A stretch of 64,000 nucleotides of DNA, from contig OY282560.1 of assembly GCA_958295665.1 (NCBI GenBank), positions 307,005,236-307,069,235 on the forward strand, given 5' to 3'. Below, one piece after another: positions 1 through 11,212 of this stretch; position 1 is the first letter of the stretch, and every line of letters starts with the position of its first letter. Made by a program: the position numbers and the translations under genes. The notes beneath the pieces are model-generated. The model did no database searches. It was not told the DNA's origin and saw only the letters and a program-made list of their open reading frames with translations. This stretch comes from Tipula vernalis (taxonomy: Eukaryota > Arthropoda > Insecta > Diptera > Tipulidae).

Positions 1-605
1 GAATTCAAAATATGTACATTATTGTACCGTACAATTCTATACTGTAATTATAATATGACCTTCGATTTTTTTTTTGCTTCTTATGTACTCATGGTTGTGT
101 GTTTTAGTTTTACATTTTCTGTAAACTGTAAAGGAAAGCAACAATGGTTACGTCATCCGATGTCGTATACACACCGATATAACATAAAGATGACGTTATG
201 TTTTTCGGTTATGATTACCATTCCCAATTTACTTGATTTGATTTTTTTATTTTCTATCTATAATACATGATTGTCGCGTAACTGGAGTACAAACACAAAG
301 CAGTGAGGAAACTTTTGCGTGTTGTATATGTAGATATAGGGTGGGTCATAAAAATTCGAGGGGTTGGATTTGTTATTTGCTGCGTCGCATTTTGGTATGG
401 GTATTTTGTTATTAAAGTGGATATAACATTTTGCAGAAGGTGTTATTATGGGTGTCGATTTTTAAATTGAGTTTGGCAAATTCCGCCATGTTTCAAGGTA
501 ATAAAGAATGGGTAAAATTGTGTAATGGGAGCGGCACTCACTCACTATCAATATAGGTAACCAAATTTACCAACCAAACAAAATATTTAAATTCGTCTAA
601 CATTT
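1..605. other. intergenic / 3' flank of allantoinase
   Basis: AT-rich sequence downstream of the allantoinase stop codon. The short open frame at 22-270 has no recognisable motif. On the minus strand the stop codon lies inside AATAAAA (605-610), so the first poly(A)-signal-like hexamer overlaps the end of the coding sequence. I see no other gene or repeat here. Confidence 0.5.
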
Positions 606-1454
606 TTATTCATACTTAACAACTTTTGAAGTGGGACGCTTCTTTCGTATTACTTTGCCCATCGGCTGTTGAAAACTTTCATATCGTTGATATACATGAT
701 AACCGCGTACAACAGTCGCATGCACCACTCCCTTTAACGTTTTGTCCATATACGGATTAACTTTATTCTTAAACTGGACAATGTCCGGTGTAATTGTAAA
801 CGTTTCTTCCGGATCCCAAACACAAAAATCAGCATCATAACCCTCCTCCAATTTACCTTTCAAATTCTGGAGGCCAACCAATTTTGCCGGCTCCTCGCAT
901 AAATAGTGCAAAACATCTTGTAGGCCAAGTCCATATTTCTCACACTGTGTCCAAAACAGTGATAAACCAAATTGTACGGATGAAATACCACCCCATGCTT
1001 TCATAAAATCACCTCGCCCCTTACCATAATTCAAACATTTGAGGCCCGGTGTACACGGTGAATGATCCGAAACGACTAAATCGATTGTTTTATCGAGTAC
1101 GCCCTGCCACAATTTTTCACGATTATCAGCGGTACGAATTGGTGGTGCACATTTGTATTCCGTGTGCGCATCAGGAATTTCTTCGGATGCAATCGACAAA
1201 TAGTGATGGCATGTTTCAACGGTTATTTGGCGTCCCTCGTTTTTGGCTTCACGAATTAGTGGCAACACCTCGGCGGATGACAAATGCACAATATGAAGTC
1301 GTGTATTATATTTTCGGGAAAGTTTTGTAATCATTTGGAATGCATTGATCTCCATCGACGCTGGCCTACTTTCAAGATATGTATTATACTTTTTCGGTTC
1401 TTCGACGTTATTCGGTTCATTGGTGCTTGCATCACATTCTAACTCAGCATGGAA
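606..1454 (-). CDS. Allantoinase exon 3 (C-terminal 282 codons)
   Basis: It begins after TTTTAG|TTC at 1454 and ends at the TAA at 606-608. It carries FHAE (H191), IVHLSS (H246), TCHHYLS and SDHSPC (D319), that is, the second half of the binuclear metal site, then the C-terminal beta segment containing DADFCVWDP. The open frame's own first ATG at 1355 is internal: the exon starts 33 codons upstream of it. Confidence 0.92.
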   Translation of the reverse strand, partial: FHAELECDASTNEPNNVEEPKKYNTYLESRPASMEINAFQMITKLSRKYNTRLHIVHLSSAEVLPLIREAKNEGRQITVETCHHYLSIASEEIPDAHTEYKCAPPIRTADNREKLWQGVLDKTIDLVVSDHSPCTPGLKCLNYGKGRGDFMKAWGGISSVQFGLSLFWTQCEKYGLGLQDVLHYLCEEPAKLVGLQNLKGKLEEGYDADFCVWDPEETFTITPDIVQFKNKVNPYMDKTLKGVVHATVVRGYHVYQRYESFQQPMGKVIRKKRPTSKVVKYE

Positions 1455-4400
1455 CTAAAATATACAATGTGATGTTTCACTGTAGAATTATACTTTATTT
1501 AAAAAGTTATTTACTTACAGCTAATACAGTTCCGGTATTTTCCAATTTCCCTAGTGCCACATGCAATTGATTTTCGGTCACATTTGGAAATTCATCCACA
1601 CCGCTTGGACACAAAAAACATTTAAATCCCACCACGCCATTTCGTACCAAATCGCGTAAATCCTTTTCATTGCCAGGAATAACGCCACCCCAAAACGCTA
1701 CATCAATGAACAGTTTACCTTGGGTTGCTTTAATTTTTTCATTTAGATTGTCAACGGTTGTAGTTGGTGGAATGGCATTCAGAGGCATATCAACAATGGT
1801 TGTAAAACCACCAGCGGCTGCTGCTTTTGTAGCGGTGGTAAATCCTTCCCAATCTGTGCGACCTGGTTCATTGATGTGCACATGTGAGTCAATAAGGCCT
1901 GGCATGAGGACTAGGTTGCCAAAATCGATTACCTGTGACAGAAATAAAATATTAAAATTTTTGAAACAAGCGTTTGAGGTTTTTATGCAAGAAAAGCACT
2001 TCGCAAAAAATTCAAATTTAGGCAATAACCACCACCATCAATTTCAAAAAGTCTGAGTTCTTGTCGTTAGATCTGAGCAGAAAACTGTAAAATTGCGTCC
2101 AAGTTGAACAAAATGCTTATTCGGTGGCAGAACCGATGGCACTAATAACGAAAAAATCAACAACCACCTACCAACGGAGCGGAAAGTTAAATGTGGCTTA
2201 GAGAAGCTAAGGCCGCTAGAACTGATAACATACCAGCCGAAAAATTTAAAGGAGACACATCTACGACTGCAAAAGCTGTTTAGCACCAATAACAGCAGAA
2301 TTTGAATTTCTGGTAGAGTACCACAAAAATGGAAAGAAGGCTTGACCATTACGAACCCCAAGAAGGGCGGCCTAAGTGATTTGAAAATCGGAGAAGTATT
2401 TCCTTCCTCAATATAACAATAAAGGTGCAAGGGATTAGCAATGATGATTATCGACAGAACGAAATTATCGAACAATCCAACGAATGGAGTTCTTTACTAT
2501 ATGCATTATTCATTGATTTCCAACGCGCATTTGAGATGGGCATCCCAACTAAAATAATTGGTAATAATTGCTACAGGGGGTTATAGCGTTGGGTTAACGG
2601 CCCCCAACCTGTAGAGAAATTTTGTTACGAAACGTCAACATGATCCTCGGATATTTTTTGATTCACAACAACGACTTCGGACACGATATAAGGACAACGA
2701 TTTTAAATTTGGAACATGGGACGTATGGCATAAACCCCCCGGAGAGCCCCATCAACTCTTCGAACAAGCATCCACGCAAAAACTCGACCTCATAGCGCTG
2801 CAGGAAACAGGACAAATCATCAATGACATCATCGATTATAGTCGCTACGGACTAACTCTCTGTCACAGCAATAACATGGATAAACATGAATTTGGCATCG
2901 GTTCCTTGATTAGAAACCGATGTCGTCAATTTGTGACTGACTTCATGCCTGTCTGCAATCGGATTTGTATACTCAGGTTTCGTCATCACCGAGGAAGGGG
3001 CGAGATCGCACACGACAACGAAATCAATCGCAAAGAACAAGACAATCCCATAACGCCTACATGAGTGCGAGGAAACTATCCAATCGGCTATACAGGGGGA
3101 AGAAACGAGAATGGCATGACCAAGAGGCACGCAACATTCAAAATTTTAGCCTGAGAGATAGATAACGTTGCATAAGAGAAATAGCTACGGACTTTCATCA
3201 ACGTAGCAGCGCTTTTCGCAACGAATCCGGTGAATTAAAAACGGACACTGAAACCGTCCTCGAAGTGTGGCGGAATTATTTCTCCTCACTCCTAAATAGG
3301 CAGGCACCACCTTCCGAATAACAACCTCTCTTGCTTCAATGCGATATTAACGTACAGATGACACTACCACCTCCTCCATATGATATGATAAAGTGTGGAA
3401 CGTGATATCGCAGATACATCGGCATTACAAGACACCCGGTGGGTATGGTATCTCCAAAGAAATGCTTAAATATGGCGCCGATTATCTGTTCTACCGCCAG
3501 TTTGAGCTAATATCAATAATTTGGCTTAGAGAAGACATCCAAGAAGCGTGGAAGACGGCTCTTATCTGTCCACTTTCGCTGTACAGCTTTCCTGAACACA
3601 GGCTACAAGATTTTGCCCAACGTAGTCGCGACAAACTTATCAATTCATAGCGAGAGGATCTTGGGTGATTATCAATGTGGTTTCGTTCAATTAGATCAAT
3701 GACCGATCAATCTTTTACGCTGAGGATGGTGCTGGAGAAATGATATGAAAAGGACATCCCTGTGCACAATCTATTCGTAAACTTCCAACAGGCGTACGAC
3801 AGAATTAAGAGGAATACGTTATGGAACGTATTGTCCTACCTGGGCATACCCCTGGGATGGCTCAATATGTAACGTGTTGATAGAAGGTAAAATTTCGATT
3901 ACCTTCGAGGTAACCTCTGGAGTGCGGCAAGGAGACTCAATAGCTCAAACTATCTTTAACCATTCGTTAGCTTAATATGACGCAGGGCAGCTGCTTATAC
4001 CATATTATCATTCAACCTAGCTATTAGCATATGCTGACGATATTTGGGTTCTGGGTCATAGCACCATCTCCCTGAAAGAGATCCTCCTCCACTGGAATTA
4101 ACAGCCCCACAATTTGATCTCCAAATCAATAAAACGAAGACTAAATACAAGGTCACCGCGAGCGAGAAGGCAGACGCGTGGAGACTTCATTTCAGGATAT
4201 ACACAATATGAAAAGGTGAATGAGTTCAAATACCTAGGACTGACCCTAGATTCAAGTCTTCTTATTTATCGCGCAAAATAAAACTGGACATCTACAAAGT
4301 GCTGATACCAGTTCTTTTGCTTGCGAGTTTTGGATACTGACTTCACAAAACCATCTAGAACATTGATGTAACTGAGCGTAAGATCATAAGAATAATTCTC

Positions 4401-7400
4401 AGTCCAATTAAAGAGGGAGCCACGTACAGAAATGATCTCGATAAAGTCGGCATCATAGGATTCATAAGGTCGTCAAGGCTAGCTTGGGCTCGTGCTTCGT
4501 TCACAAAATCGGGCTACTAAACTGACTTTGGATTCGGCACAAACAAAAGTAGGACCCGGTGTTAGACCACCTACCCGATGGATGGACGACATTGAAAGGC
4601 ACCTAAACACACTTGGTCACCGTGCCTGGCGTTTTCTTGCGGCGGATCGAACTATTTGGAGGTGCATCATTGAGGCGGCCAAATCCCTTCATGGGATGTA
4701 GCGCAAGCGGAAGAATAAGAAAACAACAAGATTATTTTATTGTCGTTTATATTCAGTCGAAATAATTATCATGTGAAAAACTAAGGGAGACGTGTTCAAT
4801 GTCAGGTGGAAACTGACATCCCATTTAAATATTCAATTAAACGAGCTTATCATCTATGTAGAAGGATTTTTGATGTGCCATAACGTATAGGGCTCACTAT
4901 ACAGATACATATATCTAACGCCACAGCCCCTTCCTACACCAGCTTCTTACTATCCAGAACTAGTACCTGATCGTTACTATCGGAATTCAATACAGAAATT
5001 TTTACTTTTTATGAAATTCTCCAACATTTTCATCAGTGATCAACGTCGAAACTTTATAGCAAATCAATTGGCGGTCCGTCGTTTTCTGCGAATTCCCTTC
5101 TAGTTATGCCGAATATACGCTGTACTTAACTTGGTTCAGTTAAAATACTGACTATTAACAGTACCAATCAGAACCCAGAACATATCTTGGAAATACCCAG
5201 CTAAAAGGAAACTACATCAACGGCCAAACCACAAAACATTAGGAACCAACGCTCTTTCCGGTTTATATCATCTGCGAAACATCATTTAACAACGGGATCC
5301 TGAGTTCTGAATTCTGTCAATATTTATAGATGTGACCGTTCACCGCAAACTTGTACTAAAAAATCTGGTGGAGGAGTACTCATAGCGGTCGATGCATCTT
5401 TATCAAATAAATTAGTTGAAATATTCTCTTTCGTGGTTCTCTTTACTAATGCCCAGCAAACACCACCACCTGCTCTGGATGACGCGGGCTGGACGCAGGG
5501 TCACCTCTTCGAGCAGGATCATAGAACGACCTAGTATGTAGGTTCGACACAGGGAGAGAACAGATACAAATATTAGACCGGATACACAACAAACAGTTCC
5601 AAAACATCACAGATACTCAGACATCAGGATCTCACCGCCCTCTTGATATTGGTTCCCATTTCTCGATATTGGTTCCCATGTACCCATTTCTCCACAATGG
5701 CAACAGAATAACTCTGTGGGAATTATCGGACAATTTTTGAGTAGATGATTCGCTCTATCTGACTGCGGTAGATCGCGAGTAGGGCCAAATTTTTTTCTCG
5801 CATTTGACCCGACGCCGGAACCCTCTGTATATCCTATAATGCTGATATCCATCTCGCATTGACCCCTTCTGGCGGAGGAATATTTGTGCCTTGAACCAAA
5901 TCCTCTTTATCCCCCTTGATGCCTCATCTGTAAAAGGGAGACGGCTCCCGTTGAGTTCAAAAACGCTTTAGTGTTTCCTCCCACGCGCTGCAACTTTTTA
6001 TCAAATCATTGATAGTGAAAAATGGTCAATCCATCAGATAGTACTGCAAAGATGGTTTCTTATTGCTGGTCAATATTTGGTTCGGCACTGGAGTGTAAAA
6101 CACCACATCTGATGATAAAAATATATAGGAAACTCTCTACTGACTGCTGCTTCCTAGCTTCTACCATTTGTCGAATTTCATAGTTAGTTCGATGATCCTT
6201 GAAGCGGTCTACAAAACCCCACTGAAACTCAAACTATGTTGCTTGTATGGTATGTCTTCAATACGTAAAGAACCATTGTAGCGCTACGTCTTTTAGGATA
6301 TTATGCACTTCATACAACAATATCTCCGGAGATAAGTTCAATGACGATGTTACTGTATTTAACTGGAAAAGAGACGTATCCATTATTGTTATGCTCGTGG
6401 AAGATCCATTGTAGGAAATACCACTCCCAGAAAGGGTTTACCTATTCATCGCGTTCCATCAATCGGCTTCAGACCGGACCACAGGAGGATAACGATCCTG
6501 TTGCGTTGGGCAAATTCTTCCAGATGAAGGCCCTCCCCACTGTGTTTGGGACGACGAGATGAAATTTCACTCACCTCCCATCGAATGTAACAACCAATGC
6601 ACCGTGGCTGTAGGCGAATTCGATATATTTCCCTCATATGGACCGGACACTGCTTGTATATCTAACCTGTCAAATATAACTAGTGGTTCCTTCTATGGTA
6701 ATGTTATCGCCGGTGGTTGATTTGGTTCTACCCTCCTTGGAGCCTTAAAAATCACATGTGGCCTATGGGTCGGCTGATGTTCTTCTGATTCGGATGCCTC
6801 ACCATCGGACCCTTGTTCATCGCCAACAACTACATCGACTTCATCTAGCTGGATTCCCCCGGATATAAAACTATTTACTAAATCCAACGATTATCTACAC
6901 GACGTTGCTACATTTATCTCTTGACGGTTTTCGAAGCCGAATTTCTTCTTAGTCTTCCCTCAAAATACACTAGTCCGTTGAAAATAAACGAGAAACCAAT
7001 TCGTCATAATAAGTATCTGACGGGACTTCAGGGACACTGTCTTGTAATAATTTCATTAACTTAGATTGTGCACATCGTTAGTTCGCGACGTGGACCTTTT
7101 AAAGCAATATTATGGGCACATTAATCGCTCCATTTGAACCATTAGGGTTCCTTATATTCCCCGAATATCACATGCGATGATTAATTCATCGGCTTCCAAA
7201 TAACGGCATTGCATTACCGGAGGCATATTAATTATACAACAACAATAAGTATTGCAAATATTCACACTTCAAAATATTATTCAGCACAAGTTGAGTGCTA
7301 AGGAAGGTGAGATCCGATGCCATAACCAACACAAACCTCCTCTAAGGAATCAAACCAATTTAATGGGAATTCTAGATGCCTGTTTGGAATGTAGAGACGG

Positions 7401-8178
7401 AAAGACAGAAAACCCGAACTGCAATATACACACGCATATTGAGTATGGTAATAGAAGATCGGAATTTATTCTTGCTACCTCAGTTGAGGTCTTAGATCTT
7501 TATCATTTTCATTAACGACATTACTGAAATAATACAGAATTCTAAGATATTGATATTTGCAGAGGACCTCAAAATCTTCAGAACAGCCGAAAATATCGGC
7601 GATACGAATAAACTACAAGAAGTCATCGACAATCTAGCGAAATTGTGTGAATCTAGCCTTCTCATTCTTAACATTAACAAATGGAAGAGTTTATCGTTCC
7701 ATCGGAAATTTAACCATGTTATATAACAATTTGTAATGGCATAATTTTACAAAAGGTAAACACGTGCTTTACTAAGCACATTGAACAATGCGTCACTAAG
7801 AAAGATGGAATGTACGACCAAGATTTATCGTACCACGTTAACCTGAAACGGTTATCATCATATCTTACTGGATATAAAACCAATCACATGACAACATTGG
7901 CAATTGGCAAATAGACGAGATACTATGCTTCGTACCAGAATTTAACTTAAAATGTAAATAAAATCGACTGTCAACTGTCACAATATATTAAAAAATCAAT
8001 CATACATATAAATATCAATACTTACTTCACTCGATTCATTACTGTACATCCATGAATTTAACTCCTCTTGCGTCCGAAATATTTTCGTTATAATTCCATC
8101 GGTTGCCGACACCAATATACCACCATTTATAAATTTATTATCAAGAAATATCCGTTTACAGACAAATAATACATCCAT
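606..8178 (-). CDS. Allantoinase gene, three exons, complete
   Basis: Allantoinase hydrolyses the hydantoin ring of (S)-allantoin to allantoate, a step of purine/urate breakdown. The three exons (8178-8026, 1932-1519, 1454-606) join in phase 0 at GT-AG sites and give about 471 residues, normal for the family. Candidate zinc ligands of the amidohydrolase fold are visible: H68 and H70 in DSHVH, K155 in VGFKCFL (the lysine expected to be carboxylated), H191 in FHAE, H246 in IVHLSS and D319 in SDHSPC. Their spacing fits the known bacterial allantoinase ligand set. The start is the ATG at 8178, followed by the short N-terminal beta segment typical of the family. Intron 1 (1933-8025) is about 6.1 kb and filled with transposon debris; intron 2 is 64 bp. 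No frame damage is seen, so the gene looks functional. Dihydropyrimidinase is the nearest alternative, but the [15 protein letters not shown] block favours allantoinase. Confidence 0.93.
1519..1932 (-). CDS. Allantoinase exon 2 (138 codons)
   Basis: Bounded by the acceptor CACAG|GTAATC at 1932 and the donor GCT|GTAAGT at 1519/1518. It encodes [19 protein letters not shown], with the HxH zinc pair, and VGFKCFL, with the metal-bridging lysine. The open frame runs upstream of 1932 into the intron by chance; the residues before VIDFG are not part of the protein. Confidence 0.92.
2180..2590 (+). pseudogene. Non-LTR retrotransposon RT fragment (intronic)
   Basis: Read with frameshifts, the + strand gives blocks typical of an insect non-LTR reverse transcriptase: [10 protein letters not shown], then a segment ending in GRPK, then [20 protein letters not shown]. 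The last is the RT motif A region (FIDF.RAF). The order and spacing show an internal deletion. It lies sense to + inside allantoinase intron 1, opposite to the host gene. No start, stop or tail can be assigned. Confidence 0.55.
2640..4730 (+). pseudogene. RTE-like LINE remnant (endonuclease, RT, C-terminus)
   Basis: Many frame breaks, but blocks occur in the correct order: endonuclease start [10 protein letters not shown] (about 2700), ICILRF (about 2960), RT start [20 protein letters not shown] (about 3430), a motif A-like [10 protein letters not shown] (about 3785), a motif C-like [10 protein letters not shown] (about 4030), and the C-terminal signature [20 protein letters not shown] ending [11 protein letters not shown] at 4701. 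That C-terminus is typical of RTE-type elements in insects. The endonuclease and C-terminus match a second copy on the minus strand at 21985-22960. This copy is clearly dead. Confidence 0.68.
4740..5195. other. Unassigned intronic sequence
   Basis: Between the RTE-like remnant and the next LINE fragment. No open frame longer than chance and no inverted repeat that I can see. Probably decayed transposon sequence within allantoinase intron 1. Confidence 0.3.
5200..5450 (+). pseudogene. Jockey/CR1-type endonuclease fragment
   Basis: The + strand reads [15 protein letters not shown], then after a stop [20 protein letters not shown]. The pattern E-T-(W)-L...GGGVLIAV...S matches the apurinic-type endonuclease domain of Jockey/CR1-group LINEs. 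It probably belongs with the RT fragment at 7480-7900; the two are separated by minus-strand Gypsy gag sequence. Confidence 0.5.
5600..6950 (-). pseudogene. Ty3/Gypsy gag-like remnant
   Basis: Read on the minus strand in broken frames, 6250-6130 gives [20 protein letters not shown] followed by [10 protein letters not shown], the pattern of a Gypsy gag capsid (F....F.DHR..YDIR..IE.R.Q...ESF). Downstream, at 5760-5690, [20 protein letters not shown] resembles a degraded pair of CCHC knuckles. The acidic stretch upstream (6693-6887, [20 protein letters not shown]) would be the gag N-terminal linker. No pol was found with it. Confidence 0.45.
7252..7900 (+). pseudogene. Jockey/CR1-type RT fragment
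   Basis: From about 7504 the + frame reads [20 protein letters not shown], then [10 protein letters not shown] and later [14 protein letters not shown]. This is the RT catalytic motif C region of Jockey/CR1 LINEs (normally FINDI...LYADDLK), with YADD changed to FAED. It ends near a frameshift after 7720. It probably comes from the same element as the endonuclease piece at 5200-5450. Confidence 0.6.
8026..8178 (-). CDS. Allantoinase exon 1 (51 codons, start codon)
   Basis: ATG at 8178; ends at the donor GAA|GTAAGT (8026/8025). It encodes the N-terminal segment [20 protein letters not shown], which has the short beta-sandwich pattern seen at the start of allantoinases. Phase 0 joins NESSE to VIDFG of exon 2. 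The intron that follows is unusually long for a gene whose other intron is 64 bp. Confidence 0.87.
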
Positions 8179-9616
8179 ATTTTGTAATTAAAAAAACAGT
8201 TATACGTTACGTGCACTTTAACAAAAAAAAAAGTCTAATTGATTATGCGAAATCAAACCAGTAAAAAAAAAAAAAAAAAAAACAGAAACAATTTAGAAAA
8301 TGCTTGCGTCGTCACAAGAAAACTTTATAATTAGAATTGAAGAATTTTTCTTTTATATTCTGCTCGATACGAGAATTTTTGTCAGACTGAAAAACTACTT
8401 GTTGCTGCTTGCTGCTACCTATTCGAACTTAATCGTGATGTATCGCGTTTTTTTTTTTTTTTTGTATAAATGACAGCCGCAGAGTCTTTACGCTGTGCGA
8501 GTAATTTGATTGCCTATCATTATTAAACCATTTATCGTTACACAAATGTTTGATAGTCGATTAGAAGTGTATTGTTTGTTTTCTATTTTTTTTTTTTTTT
8601 TTTAGAACAAGGTGGTTTGGAGATATAATGGCGGAGATTTAAAGTCTATATAATTTATAAACTGTTTGTAATGTTTATTTATTGCGCGCACTATATTGTT
8701 ATATGACACCTACGTTTTTGCTAGATAAGACTTTGTAAAATAAATCAAAAAAAAAAAAAAAAAAAATTTAACCTTCTTATATTTACAATATACCATTACA
8801 TTTTCATCCACTGATTTTCCCATTTTCCAAAAATTCGTTTTAATAATGTCAACTATAATTCAAAACACGACACAGTTCACATACTCTAAATATATGTATG
8901 TAATTACAATAATTGTACCAGCACTCAAACTAGCCATAAAATTACATTACTTATACATAATTGGTCGATAATTGGATGAAGCGCACAACACATTTCCGTT
9001 TCTATTAATTACATATCGACCGCGTGCCACTGATTACGAAATAAATTGATAAGAATTTACAAAAATTTTCACCTTGTGTATCAATCGATCAACCCAATCG
9101 ATCGGAACATGCATTTTGAAGTTCATTAAAGATTATCTCAAGCTCATTACTAAAATATGTATACATCGATTAATTGCGATCATTGTAAATGTATTAATTG
9201 ATTTTAATAAATTTATGAAGAAAATGGCAAAGGTGACGGAACTTTAATTAGACTAATACAATATTATTTTTTGTACTCAAATTGTGCTTACACGTCTCAC
9301 AGTGACATAAATGTCTTCTAAGATACATATATATCTTGTAAATTCTAATTTAAATATTATATTAATTTAAATTAATAAAATGAATGGAAATTTGACTGAT
9401 ATAAAATACTATGTAGGTAGCATTTTCTAATTATTCAGGCGGATTTGCAATAATAAAGAATGTAAATAATATACATTTAGGCGATCTATTTTTTTTTTTT
9501 AAAACAATTTATATTAGGAAGTATAGCAGTGTAGGTGTAAAGTAGTGAACATAATCTGCATTCAGGGTGATTATTAGAGCGGATTACCAATTTGTAAAAT
9601 TAATTTTTGATCTATA
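8179..9616. other. Intergenic 5' flank of allantoinase
   Basis: AT-rich, with several A or T homopolymers (8261-8282, 8446-8463, 8589-8603, 8748-8766). It must contain the allantoinase promoter, but I cannot place it. A TATAAA on the + strand near 8465 points away from the gene and has no open frame behind it. Nothing else recognised. Confidence 0.4.
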
Positions 9617-9860
9617 TAGTTCAAGTGATTTTCAATAAATTTTGTACGTAATGTGTAGAAATATTCCAGCAATCCAAATACCCGCTGGCGTGACAATTAC
9701 AGGTCCTATTGATAGAGGTATCAACCATCGAAATCGGAGCACAACTGCAGATTTTCGATTTTTGACTTTGAATTTGTGGGCGATTTAGGTGATTTTGTAG
9801 AAATATTCGAACAATCGAAATACACGGTGCCATGTCAATTTCATATCTTAACACCTATTG
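9617..9860. repeat. Dispersed repeat, two partial tandem units (Penelope-associated?)
   Basis: Two overlapping copies of one unit: 9625-9675 and 9789-9825 share GTAGAAATATTC.A.CAATC.AAATAC. The block around 9720-9775 (ATCAACCATCGAAATCG, CAACTGCAGATTTTCGATTT) recurs at 20341-20395 and in part at 21020-21065. Because the other copies flank a Penelope-type RT fragment, these may be remnants of a Penelope terminal repeat. Confidence 0.5.
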
Positions 9861-9949
9861 GCAGACATATCTGTTAAAAAAACAACAACTCTGATAATTC
9901 ATTCTGATGTAATAGCAGGTAACCCTGCATTATTATTTTGACATTTGTT

Positions 9950-10008
9950 CACTCAGAAAAAAAAATAGTAAAATTGTTAGAAAATCATATTAATTTAATA
10001 ATATTCAA
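9950..10008. repeat. Left terminal inverted repeat of CACTA-like element
   Basis: Starts CACTCAGAAAAA and aligns with the reverse complement of the right end through TAGTAAAATT and TTAATAATATT, with indels and mismatches. Confidence 0.68.
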
Positions 10009-10079
10009 ATATGAAAATGCGCTGTTAGCGTTTCTTATTAAATTATGTTTAAAAATAGTACTGCGTTGTAAAATATGTT

Positions 10080-10724
10080 GTAGTTAATTCAACAAGCTAT
10101 GTTGTTAAATTATAAGTGTTACATTGTTAATTTATTAGTTGGAATAGTAAATTCATAGAGAATCCGTTGTTAACTCAGCAGTTTGTGTAGTTAAATTATA
10201 AGTGAAACGTTGTTGATCATAGTACATTTAACGTTACCCCATTTTTAACTCAACAATTTACGTTGTTAAATCATAAGTGAAACGTTGTTAATCTATTGGT
10301 CGGTATTGTTAATTCATAGGCGTTCTATTTTTAACTCAACGAATTGCGTAGTTAAACCATAAGTGAAAAGTTGTTGATCTATTAGATGGCATTGTAGATT
10401 CATTAATGTTTCATTTTTAACTCAACCATTTGCGTAGTTAAATCATAAGTGAAACGTTGTTGATCTATTGGTTGGTATTGTTAATTCATCGACGTTCCAT
10501 TTTTAACTCAACGATTTGCGTAGTTAAACCATAAGTGAAATGTTGTTGATCTATTAGTTTTCATAGTAAGTTTATATGTGATCCGTTGTTAACTCAATAA
10601 TTTTTGTAGTTAAACCATAAGTGAAACGTGGTTAGTTTGTCAGTTTGCATAGTAAATTCATCGATGCTCCGTTGTTAACTCAACAATTTATATAGTTAGA
10701 TTATAAGTAAAACTGTATTAATCT
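10080..10724. repeat. Subterminal tandem repeats, about 86-bp period, 8 units
   Basis: The motif ATAAGTGAAACGTTGTTGATC (or close variants) recurs at about 10111, 10199, 10275, 10361, 10447, 10533, 10619 and 10705. Each unit also carries GTTAAC or TTTTAACTCAAC and a GTTAATTCAT segment. At the right end only one or two inverted relatives (16575-16640, AACAACGT.TC) are visible. Such asymmetric subterminal arrays are typical transposase-binding regions of CACTA elements. Confidence 0.8.
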
Positions 10725-11165
10725 ATAGCTTTTCCAGGTTAAATTAAACCTTTTCTAAGTTAACTGCAACTTTTTCCAATCTAAATGAAACTATTTCCAT
10801 ATTGAACGCAACCTTTTCCAATCTAAATGAAACTATTTCCAAATTTAACGCAACCTTTTCCATTACAAATTAAACTTTTTCCACATGAAATTAACCTTTT
10901 TTAAAATCACTTGTTAGAATTATTTAATATAAACCGGATTATGTAAAATAACTCGACAAGTCTCGGCAGATTGAAAACTGCGATTTTAAAAAAGGTTAAT
11001 TTCATGTGGAAAAAGTTTAATTTGTAATGGAAAAGGTTGCGTTAAATTTGGAAATAGTTTCATTTAGATTGGAAAAGGTTGCGTTCAATATGGAAATAGT
11101 TTCATTTAGATTGGAAAAGTTGCAGTTAACTTGGAAAAGGTTTAATTTAACCTGGAAAAGCTATA
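10725..11165. repeat. Large inverted repeat, 184-bp arms, 73-bp loop
   Basis: 10725-10908 and 10982-11165 are near-perfect reverse complements. Each arm contains two direct copies of AATCTAAATGAAACTATTTCC followed by A-rich spacers and GCAACCTTTTCC. The open frame at 11027-11212 lies in the right arm and is a by-product of the repeat. Confidence 0.88.
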
Positions 11166-11212
11166 TTACTTGGTGTAATAAATTTGTAGTTAACCTACCG
11201 TTAACTCAATAA

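Noticed and set aside
1049..2056. + strand ORFs over allantoinase
   Set aside because: Antisense shadows of well-supported exons with conserved metal-site residues.
8445..8500. TATAAA followed by GC-richer sequence, as a + strand promoter
   Set aside because: No open frame or transcript-like structure downstream, and the nearest gene points the other way.
9621..9854. 77-codon minus-strand ORF sharing QIQSQKSKIC with the ORF at 20847-21080
   Set aside because: The shared peptide reflects the dispersed DNA repeat; no other coding signal.
10080..10724. CRISPR-like array of regularly spaced repeats
   Set aside because: Eukaryotic DNA, diverged repeats of about 86 bp with similar rather than unique spacers, located at a transposon end.
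11027..11212. 61-codon ORF with repeated LEKVAFNMEIVSFR-type units
   Set aside because: It lies entirely in the right arm of the palindrome; the protein repeat is a by-product of the DNA direct repeats.
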